The notes beneath the pieces are model-generated. The model was not told the origin of the DNA, did no database searches, and saw only the letters and a list, made by a program, of their open reading frames with translations. 25,276 nucleotides of DNA, from assembly GCA_025769875.1 (NCBI GenBank), contig JAGFNK010000693.1, forward strand, positions 1-25,276, given 5' to 3'. This stretch comes from Russula earlei. Lineage: Eukaryota; Basidiomycota; Agaricomycetes; Russulales; Russulaceae. Positions 17,525 to 25,276 of this stretch are shown one piece after another; position 1 is the first letter of the stretch, and each line of letters starts with the position of its first letter. A program made the position numbers and the translations under genes.

Positions 17525-18611
17525 AACTGCATTTGGGTTTCCCTTTTTTTTCTACAGCATGGGGCAATGATAATTGCTTTGCTAAATTGATCACAGGTTG
17601 CCCATTTATCCTTTTGATTCCCTGATAAAAGTTTCAGATCAAATGTTGTGATCTACCCCTCTCTCAGTTCATCCATAACAAATATGTTCCTTATTGTTCT
17701 TTAATGTTTCACCTTGGTTATTGTTTCATCCCTTGATGTTGATGGTCCTTTATTGTTTCACCTCTTTGTGTTTCATCTATTGTCGAGTCTCTTCTGCTAT
17801 TGGCTCACCTTTATCTATTGTTCCACATATAGTACTGTACAGCCTTGCTACATACAGTATTTAAGTGCCTGTACAAGCTGGGGAAATGCCCCAAGCTTAG
17901 CTTTGTCCCATCTCCTGTCGCATCCTTTGCCCTGTACCCTCTCTCAATCACAACTTGCTTGTGCTGGCTTTTGTCTTGCCTGACCTGAGCACACCTCAAG
18001 GAACCCTCGTGTTCCTCTTCCTCCTCTGCCTCTCTCTCATCATCCTCCTCTTCTGTGAAACCAGAAGATCAACTCTGTCTGTGGACTGAGTCATTGTCCG
18101 ACTCAGCCTTGAGACGCTAAACCTTTGATCTGGTCTCTTTGAGCCAGCCCCACTGAACCCTAGAACCAAGTCACAGGGACTTGGCCCCACTAAGCTCTGA
18201 GCTAACGCTCTTATGGCCATGATGCCGTAACATCAAAGGCTGCTCCCAATATGGCACCCCCAGCATCTCCCATGGCTCCACTTCACTATCACTACTATCC
18301 ACCCTAACCAAGTAACTCCTCCCTCTCATCTTTCTTATCTCCTCCAACATCTGCTGCAATTGGTTTTTCTGTGTTGCTGAAAGCTTTCTTACCCCACCAG
18401 GTTTGGTTCTAGTTGAAGTCAGTCCAAGGGATGCAGCAGAGCTCATGGGCATACCAAATATAATTGGAAGGAAGCATGAATGATGGAGTGATGCCAATGG
18501 TGAGGCAAAAGGTGGCAAAGACAAAGGAAACACACATTGATATTATGTGTGTGATTGTGAACTTATATTAATATAAAAATTGTGCAACCTGTCACAAGAT
18601 GGCACTATGGT
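17525..18611 (-). pseudogene. Copy 3 of the secreted-protein family, interrupted by an LTR
   Basis: The start ATG is at 18535-18537 (minus) and the frame reads MCVSFVFATFCLTIGITPSF, then YAHELCCIP and a stop right after DFN. Later homology includes VDSSDSEVEP and VPYWEQPL, matching copy 2 (DSSDDEVKP, LPYWDPPL). The family 3 LTR at 17644-18232 interrupts the 3' part; homology to the copy 2 tail resumes left of it. Differences from copy 2 are mostly G to A and C to T, a deamination pattern. Its upstream TATA-like region is kept until 18611, where the Gypsy element begins. Confidence 0.65.
17644..18232 (-). repeat. Solo LTR, family 3, copy B
   Basis: Inverted relative to copy A. On the plus strand it runs TGTTGTGATCTACCC to GATGCCGTAACA, flanked by TCAAA (17639-17643 and 18233-18237). 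In copy 2 of the secreted-protein family the uninterrupted site reads CGGATCAAAGG, confirming the insertion point. Confidence 0.93.
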
Positions 18612-19440
18612 TGTCAAGACACGTACTGCTGATCACTAAGGACTCAGGAGCAGGTGGGCAAGGGTCGGAACAGACGGTATGTGGCGTAAATGGTGTTGAA
18701 CAGGAGGACGAGCCAAACGACTAGAAGATACCAGATGGGGACTGGTACTGTGTTGCAAGAGGCAGAGGCAAAGAGTAGAGGCCAGTGCAGCGAGGGGCTT
18801 TAAACAAGGCGGTCGTTGAAGAGTACCTTGAGGACGAGGGAGGACTTTAGACTGAGCGGTCGCAGGGGAGTACCCAGGAAGATGAGAGTATCACAAATGG
18901 ACAGTCTGACGACTGCCATGCTTCATTGGGGCTTATATACAGTGTACAGGGTCGATTACAAAGAACTGGGACTATTCTAGACTCTTTGGTACCATCCAAT
19001 AGGACTACAGAGGCATAAACTTGCTTGTGTCAAGTTTCAGGCTTACTGAGTGCATTACTGATCATTGTGGAGCAATGACATCATTATGATGTCACTGTGG
19101 AGCGCTTAGTGAGCCTATGAGGTCACTGTGGAGTTGCTCAGTCAGCCATGATGTCATTGGAGCCTTGATGACAGTCAGATGATTTATGCAACAGTTTCTA
19201 AGAGTTTGTGCCACTGTTTCGGGTCCATGGTGGCTGGGTGGCCATGTGGCTGCCACGCGATGATTACCCGATTAGGAAACGGGTGCCTGGTCGTGTTATA
19301 GTGCCTTTGCAATAGCGATATCTTGTACCACAGGAGGGATAGCCCAGTAAATGGAAGGGAGTCGGCAATGCAAAGTGAGAGAGGTCTCTCTTGAGTAAAT
19401 AGGACAATCCATGGCCAGGACTTGGCCTTGGTTCATAACA
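18612..19440 (-). repeat. 3' LTR of the Gypsy element (family 1)
   Basis: On the minus strand it begins TGTTATGAACCAAGGCC and ends CAGTACGTGTCTTGACA, 829 bp with TG...CA ends. It contains a TATA-like GTATATAAGC. It matches the solo LTR at 6848-7677 almost throughout. Confidence 0.93.
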
Positions 19441-19454
19441 TTCATCCCCTCTTT
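19441..19454 (-). promoter_or_regulatory. Polypurine tract
   Basis: AAAGAGGGGATGAA on the minus strand, directly before the 3' LTR, in the position and composition expected of the plus-strand DNA primer of an LTR retrotransposon. Confidence 0.85.
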
Positions 19455-19687
19455 ATAGACTTGTTGCTCCTGCAACGGTAGGGATTTGTTTCTTTGGAAG
19501 GTGGAGTAGTTTGCATATGAAAAGTCGAAGTCTGTTCATTCGTGGGGAGTTCTCTCTTGTTCTATGGATTGCTTTGGGGATAGCTGTGGTTGATTGAGTG
19601 CATGTGATCGCAGGGGTTCTCTGAAAGGTTCGTTGGTAACAAGGATAAAGGTAGTCATCGACAGAGGTCATGATGAGAGTTGTTGGT

Positions 19688-22600
19688 TTAGGGGTTACTC
19701 CTGGTGGGAATCGTTCTAAGCGCCTTCGGATATTTCCGATGGAAGTCTTTAACAAGTGATTGCGCTTTTGATAGGTTAGATGCTTGGTTCCCAAGTATTT
19801 TCTGTGGCCGTGTACCCTTTCCATTTAACTAGGTATTGGATTCCTTTGCGGTTTGGGGAGAGCCGAGAGTTTAGGATCTGCTCTACTTCATATTGTTCTT
19901 CACCTTCGACTAATATTGGTGGTGGGTTTGAAAAGTTAGGACCATGGGCAATGGTTTCTTTGTAAGGTTTAATCAGGGAGTGGTGAAAAACCTGGGTGTA
20001 TCTTCCAGGACTTTGGTAGTTCAAGGTGAACGTTTACTGGATAGGCAGTGATGACTTTGAATGGTCCATAGTGTCGAGGGGCTAGTTTTGCTTTTGGGTG
20101 AGTGGTTCGTAGATTTGTGGCTTCCAACCATACTTGATCTCCTTCTTTAAAACGAAATGTGGAGGATTGAGGTCCTGATTGCTTCATGATCTCAGTTGCT
20201 CGGTTCAGGGAGATAGCTACTTCTTCTCTGAGCTGGTTTAGTCTTGTTAGTCTTTCTTGGATTGAAGGGAACTTTGATGTAAAGGCAAGGGGCAGAGCAA
20301 ATGTTGGGTTGAAGCCATACCAGACCTCGAAAGGGGGTTTGTTTGTAGCACTGTGTTGTCTGGCATTATGTGCAAACTCCATGAAGGGAATTAGTTCTGC
20401 CCAATTGTCCGCTTGGTGGTTGCAAAATATTCGTAGGTATTGTTCTAGTTCTTGGTTAACTTGTTCTGTTTCTCCATCTGTCTGTGGGTGATATGCCATG
20501 CTCAATGATACCTTGACATTTAATTTCTTCCATAGTTCTTGAGTGACTTTTGCTGCGAATTGAGGGCCTCTGTCTGATATTATTTGTGTTGGGAGGCCTA
20601 TTCTCCTCCAGACATTGTTCATGATTAGTGTTGCTGTTTCATCCGCTGTGATTGTTTTGTGGCAGGGGGTAATGATTATTGCTTTGCTGAATTGATCTAC
20701 CACGACTAGGAGGCTGTCAAAGCCTTGTGAAATTGGTAGGTCCATGATAAAGTCCATGGTAATGCTCTTCCATACTTCTCCAGCTGGTGTAATTGGTACG
20801 AGGGGTGTTTCTGTCTTTGGGCGGTTCTTTGTACTTTGGCAAATTGCGCAACCATCTACATAACTTTTGACATAGGTTAGCATTCCTGGCCACCAATAGT
20901 TTCGGCTGATTAGTTTGTAAGTTTTCCATTGGCCAGGATGTCCGGTGGCGAGGGAGTCATGATGTAGTTTCAGAATTTTCTTTCGTAGGGTGTCATTGTT
21001 TGGGATATAGACTTTTCCTTTGAATAATATTAGTCCATCTTCGAGGTTCCAGTCTTGTAAGCCTTTGGATAATCGTCTTGGTCCATTCTTTATAATGATT
21101 GCTAACGTGTTAGATACTTCTGGGTCATAGTCTTTGCTAGATCGCAGTTGTTGTCGAAGTTCTTGGTCGCCAATCGGTTCTGTAGCAGAGGTGCGTGTTG
21201 CTCTAATTTTAAAATATTTGTCATCTAGGAGCACCTTTCCATCGTTTTCATTTTGTATCCCCTCTTTAAAGTCTGGCCGCCTGGACAGACCATCTGCTTT
21301 GTTCATAGTTCCTGGGTGATGGGTGATGGTAAAATCAAAATTGCTAAGAAGGAGTGCCCATCGGGCTTGTCGTCGTGTAAGTTTTTGCTTTGTCATGAAG
21401 TATGTCAAATTATTGTGGTCCGTCCATAGATCAATGGGGTGTGTAGCGCCTTCAAGGTAGTGTCGGAAGTGCCAGAGGGATGAGACGATGGCTAGGAGTT
21501 CTTTATCATAGATCATGTAATTTCGTTGTGCGGGGTCCAAGGATTTCGAAAAATAGGCGACTGGGTGATATCTGTTAAATTCATCAGGTTGTTCCAAGAT
21601 TGCGCCAACTGCAAAGTCGCTTGCATCAGCAGATGAGTCGAAAGGGTTTAGTAACATGAGGACTGGGGCTGTCGTAAATGCCTGGATTAATTTTCTAAAT
21701 GCTTGTTCTTCATTCGTCTTCCCATTTAAAGGGGTGTTCTTTCTTTGTTAGATTAAACAAGGGTCATGCCATTCGTGAGTATTGGTGGATAAATCGTCAA
21801 TAGAAGTTGCAAAATCCTAGAAATGCTTGGATTTCTGTAACGTTGGTCGGAGTAGGCCACTTTGTAATGCCTATTAACTTGTCTTGGTCCATAGATATTC
21901 GTCCTTGGGAGATATTGATGCCTAGGTAACTAATAGAGGTTTGTCGAAAAGCACATTTCTCTGGTTTCAAGTATAAATTGTGGTCTTGGAGTGTTTTGAG
22001 GACCTTGTGTGTCCAGTCATCCAGTTCGTTTAAGGTTTGCGCCATGATTAGTATATCATCTAGATAAACGACCACTCATTCAGTGGCAATGTATTTTGCT
22101 AGGATGGTGTTCATAAAGTGTTGAAAAGTGGCTGGGGCATTGCAGAGACCGAATGTCATTATCAAAGGTTCAAATAGTCCTAATGGTGTCTTGAATGCTG
22201 CAAGGTGTTCGTCGCCCTCTCTTAGGCGGATATTGTTGTATCCCCATTGTACGTCAAACTTGGTAAAGTATTGGGCTCCTTGGAGTTTGTCGATTAATTC
22301 AGGAATCAAAGGTAGTGGATATGCATCTTTGACAGTTGCTGTGTTCAGGGCTCTGTAGTCTTGTACTGGTCGTAGATTTCCTCCTTTCTTTTCCACAAAG
22401 AAGAATGGACTAGCAATAGCTGCTTTTGATGGTCAGATAGTCCCTCTTTTCAAGTGTTCATCTAAGTATTCCTTTAGGGCTTGTAGTTCTTTGGGAGTAA
22501 GTCAATAGATACCAGAATCGTGTCAGGCGATCCCTGGTTTCAGATTGATTGCATGGTCCCATGGTTGGTGAGCAGGAAGGCGTTGGGAAGCTTGTTCATC

Positions 22601-23275
22601 GAAAACGTTTCACCATTTCAAGAATTGGGCAGGGACAAGTTCGTCTAATGTTTTGGGGGGTGTTTCTGCATGAGCTAGCTTGGTAGCTGTGGTTGATTTG
22701 GCTCTTATGCTAATTGTTACTGGTCTAAATGCATCATGGATTTGTTCGTCAACGCATGGGTTCAGTAGTCCTTCGGTATCTGGGAAGATTAGTGCAGCAA
22801 CGTTTGCAAATTCAGGTTCTTCTTCTTCAGGGAAAGTAAGCACTTGTATTTGGTAATTCCGTGTTCCAGATGCAGATGCAATGGTTATGCTTGGGTGTGT
22901 GGTAAGGCAGGTTCAGGGGCAGTTTCTCAGTGTGATTGTATCATTTGCCCAATCAATATCTGGGTTGTGGTGTTGTAGCCAATCTGTTCCTAAGATAATG
23001 TCATGATCTCCAATGTTAGTGACAAGGAATTCTGCTTGTTTGTCATGAGTAGCGCCTGTGTGTGCTTGTATGCGAAGTCTTTGGATGGTGCTAAAGCATA
23101 TTAGTCCATTGGCATTTTGTGTTCCATCTACATTTTGTGCTGGCAAGGGTTTAGTCATAGTTTGGAGGTGCAGGTGGTGTCTTTGTGCAAATCGTTCATG
23201 GATTATCATTCCTTCTGCTCCACTGTCAAGCAGGGCTCTTGCACCAATTTCTTTCCCACAAGAGTAACTTTTAAG
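19688..23275 (-). pseudogene. Gypsy pol polyprotein, inactivated
   Basis: Order on the minus strand: aspartic protease with LLDSGAEG (DSG at 23219-23227) and IILGTDWLQHH; RT with [16 protein letters not shown], then QWGYNNIRL and YLDD (22055-22066); RNase H with DSSADASDFAVG, YDKELLAI, WTDHNNL and ADGLSRR; integrase with the HHCC finger (LHHDSLATGHPG, CAIC) and DDE residues in TMDFIMD, SDRGPQF and GETEQVNQELE; chromodomain with YEVEQILNSR and YLVKWKGY. Stops occur after FLKW, before VVVYLDD (TGA at 22076-22078, related proteins have Trp) and near FCNFY. Frameshifts occur near 21705, near 20005 (inside IHP/VFHHSLIKPY) and just after the chromodomain near 19790. The 562-codon stretch 19969-21657 is still open. 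Confidence 0.92.
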
Positions 23276-23453
23276 GCAATGGATGGGGAGCGAATATTCT
23301 TGGTAAAAACTTTGGGGTAATTGATTTCTCTCTCAGGGGGTCATTGGGATGACGTGCGTCTCCTGTGTCGAGGAGCCAGATTTATTGAATGGGGAGGTGG
23401 TAATCGCCTGGCGTCCACAAGGTAATTCCATCAGGAGTAGGAGGTGTATCTGG

Positions 23454-24299
23454 TCAAAAGTTGCATGGGCAATACTCTGTTTTGCAGTTACACCTTGCTG
23501 TCCACGGATTTGACTCAGTATCTTCTGTGCTGGCAGACCAACGTTCTTGGCTAGTTGGGACAGTGGTTTGAATCGGTGTGAGGGGTCGAGGGGCGAGACT
23601 CGAGGCTTCTAGGATTGCTGGGACAGAATAGTACGCAGGGGGACCAGTATATGAGGTGTCTGGGCTGGTAATTGCCCAAGGTTGATTGTAGTCTGTGTCG
23701 TATAGCCAAGAGTTAGTCTCCCAATCAAAGGTGTTGTGTATTCCTGGTACAACAGCAAGTTGGATGTAAGATTGATTTTCCCTTTGTATTCTGTTGAGGC
23801 GTAGGTGGTAGAACTGGACAGTGAGACAATAGTAGCTGATGTATGTCCAAGCCAGGTAAAACAGGCGATACCCTGTTCTTAAAGAATTAACAATGAGATG
23901 GTGACGTGGCTGGATGATCCTGGTCCAAAGATTCAATTCGCTAGAGTGCAGGGATTGATAATCAACTGGTTGTCCTTGGATGTTCTTTGCTTGAGCAAGT
24001 TGCCAATATAATAGTTGTTGTCGTGCTGGTGGCAGGAGTCGACTAAGGGTTTCAAGATATAATGCGTGTTCGTCATGGCTTAGGAGTTGTCCAAATGGTA
24101 AGACTTCAAGGAACTCTTTGACAATGAGATGAGGAAAGTCTTCGTGGGGTGGTTCTATTCCTGGTACGTTGTGTAGGTTTGTTAAGGTATTAACAGGAAT
24201 TGCAGTGGAGGCCCAGGTTCGATAGTGGTTTAGACTTAAGACATGTCTAGTGATAGCGTCTTCCTCTTCGTCTTCTTCTAAGGTGTATTCTCGAGGCAC
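23454..24299 (-). CDS. Gypsy gag-position frame 2, Cys-rich tail
   Basis: A 281-codon frame between the first gag-position frame and protease. It begins acidic (YTLEEDEEEDA), has a mostly helical middle rich in Leu, Tyr and Arg (LSRLLPPARQQLLYWQLAQA), and ends RCNCKTEYCPCNF. That tail holds four Cys but not the CCHC pattern of a typical zinc knuckle. Its position suggests the C-terminal part of gag. It may once have been joined to the frame at 24370-25276: the 70 bp between them contain several stops. I do not recognise the domain by sequence. Confidence 0.5.
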   Translation of the reverse strand: MPREYTLEEDEEEDAITRHVLSLNHYRTWASTAIPVNTLTNLHNVPGIEPPHEDFPHLIVKEFLEVLPFGQLLSHDEHALYLETLSRLLPPARQQLLYWQLAQAKNIQGQPVDYQSLHSSELNLWTRIIQPRHHLIVNSLRTGYRLFYLAWTYISYYCLTVQFYHLRLNRIQRENQSYIQLAVVPGIHNTFDWETNSWLYDTDYNQPWAITSPDTSYTGPPAYYSVPAILEASSLAPRPLTPIQTTVPTSQERWSASTEDTESNPWTARCNCKTEYCPCNF

Positions 24300-24369
24300 T
24301 TTAGTTAAGGCAAAGAAGAAAAGTTTATTCGATCTTTTATTGAAGCGTTACAAGGGTGGTTCTTACTTT

Positions 24370-25276
24370 TTAAGAACCGTGCGCAAGATCTATGGTTTCG
24401 AGATGGTACCTCTCGATTATTTCGAGAGGGTTAGGGGGAATACGAGGTGTGAAGCAGAAGCGAAGTAACTGTGGGTTGAAGCGGATGGTATTGACTGTAT
24501 ACGTCGAATAGTGACGTAGGGAGACGCGGTTACTGTTCTCTTCAAAATGTAAGTAACCGTAAGCAAACGTGAGACGTCCGTCCAAGAAGTCAAGTACGAT
24601 AGATAGGCAAAACAAGCCTTCGTAAGCAGGGCGGTAAACAGCGGGTAAAGTAAGAAGTTTCCTAAACAACAAAGTGTTAAAAATGTATGCAATTCGTCCG
24701 AGGGGGAAGTCAGCGTCCGGGGCGTATATTCCAACGTTAGAACAAATGCCAAAGGGGGTGAGGCCATACTCAGTGGCAAGGGCAGCGTTGGAGGGTTCGA
24801 CCACAAAAGTGTGGACGATGCGTGCACGAAAGGCGGTGGTGAAGGTGTCTGTGAATGCGCGACGAGCTAACTGGTCTGAGGTAGGGATGCGTCCAAGGTA
24901 GTCTTGATGATTTAAGTCATGGAGGGGACGCCACTGCTCCTGGTGACGATTGGTGGTAGGGAGGACAAAGTACTGGTGCGGATGGAAGTGAAATGCTGTG
25001 CAAGGGGGACGGTTGAGGAAGCCTTCAGGCAAGGGAGGACAGTCCGCTTGCTGTTGCTCATTCTGCGCAGGAGGGGGAGTGCCAACAGGGACAAAGTTGT
25101 CTGGGATAGGCTGGGGAATGTTGGGAGACGATGGTGGGGCTGTTGGGGAGTATAGGATGCTAAGGGGCAAGGATGTGTCGACTGGGTCGATGTCTTCAGT
25201 GAGGATGCAAAGGGCAGTGTGTGGGGTAGGTTTGCAGAGGGGAAGGGAGGCGCAAGGAGGTGTTAACCAAAGTGGG
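24370..25276 (-). CDS. Gypsy gag-position frame 1, open at the right edge
   Basis: Open on the minus strand from the window edge to a stop near 24370, at least 300 codons. The start is Pro-rich (SPTAPPSSPNIPQPIPDN). A globular-looking part follows, with FHFHPHQYFVLP, then ARRAFTDTFTTAFRARIVHTF and VLDFLDGRLTFAYGYLHF. It is upstream of protease in the expected gag region. No capsid or zinc-knuckle signature was recognised, so gag is inferred from position only. Confidence 0.5.
   Translation of the reverse strand, partial: PLWLTPPCASLPLCKPTPHTALCILTEDIDPVDTSLPLSILYSPTAPPSSPNIPQPIPDNFVPVGTPPPAQNEQQQADCPPLPEGFLNRPPCTAFHFHPHQYFVLPTTNRHQEQWRPLHDLNHQDYLGRIPTSDQLARRAFTDTFTTAFRARIVHTFVVEPSNAALATEYGLTPFGICSNVGIYAPDADFPLGRIAYIFNTLLFRKLLTLPAVYRPAYEGLFCLSIVLDFLDGRLTFAYGYLHFEENSNRVSLRHYSTYTVNTIRFNPQLLRFCFTPRIPPNPLEIIERYHLETIDLAHGS

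Larger units (their letters stand above)
18612..25276 (-). mobile_element. Ty3/Gypsy chromodomain retrotransposon, right end outside window
   Basis: Reading on the minus strand from the right edge: two gag-position frames, protease, reverse transcriptase, RNase H, integrase, chromodomain, polypurine tract and 3' LTR (19440-18612). Integrase follows RNase H and a chromodomain ends the polyprotein, which places it among the chromoviruses of the Ty3/Gypsy superfamily. The 5' LTR and primer-binding site must lie beyond 25276. At least four stops and three frameshifts in pol show the copy is dead. It inserted into the upstream region of secreted-protein copy 3, between the equivalents of CCACGGT and GGGG in copy 2. 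Confidence 0.93.

Noticed and set aside
14736..18232. Family 3 LTRs as an inverted-repeat transposon
   Set aside because: Each copy has its own 5-bp duplication (GTTAG and TCAAA), so they are independent solo LTRs.

Overview
This window looks like a piece of a transposon-rich basidiomycete (probably Agaricomycete) genome. The evidence is short spliceosomal introns (about 40-100 nt, GTRNGY...YAG), a multi-exon ER-membrane-complex gene, an hAT transposase of the type common in mushrooms, and a chromodomain Ty3/Gypsy retrotransposon. The genus cannot be told from the sequence alone. There are no prokaryotic features, no rRNA or tRNA genes that I can see, and no CRISPR.

Region 1 (1-1841) is host gene space. 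The 3' part of an unrecognised multi-exon plus-strand gene (open at the left edge, probable stop at 942) is followed after about 80 bp by a five-exon EMC8/EMC9 homologue (1023-1841, about 209 aa once spliced).

Region 2 (1842-4845) holds two diverged copies of a small putatively secreted protein gene, both on the minus strand. One is broken (2110-2585) and one is open (4130-4573). Their upstream sequences are duplicated too. Between them is unassigned sequence and a plus-strand reading frame with one internal TAG. A third copy, CpG-depleted and interrupted by transposons, lies at 17525-18611.

Region 3 (4846-6367 and 14729-18611) is CpG-poor, transposon-derived or strongly decayed DNA. It contains a cluster of ACTGG/CCAGT subterminal-like repeats and a spliced-gene remnant.

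Region 4 (6376-14720) is the main structure: one hAT transposon with matching 10-bp terminal inverted repeats and a perfect 8-bp target duplication (CATACACA). It has grown to 8.3 kb by at least three later insertions: a solo LTR in the C-terminal exon (6848-7677, target duplication GTTGT), a TA-flanked element with about 350-bp inverted arms and GC-rich cargo in an intron (8208-11438), and a second-family solo LTR in the 5' region (13502-14461, target duplication GGCGG). The transposase is dead: it has several stops, and a catalytic Asp position reads Asn.

Region 5 (14736-19440) has more LTRs. There are two solo copies of a third family (14736-15327 with GTTAG; 17644-18232, inverted, with TCAAA) and another second-family LTR without a target duplication (16154-17116).

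Region 6 (18612-25276) is a minus-strand chromoviral Ty3/Gypsy element: 3' LTR, polypurine tract, pol (protease, RT, RNase H, integrase, chromodomain) with several stops and frameshifts, then two gag-position reading frames running off the right edge. Its LTR is the parent type of the solo LTR inside the hAT. I could order many of these insertions relative to each other, which makes the window a readable transposon stratigraphy. I found no convincing new functional system. The best candidates for something undescribed are the inverted-arm element at 8208-11438 and the small secreted-protein family.
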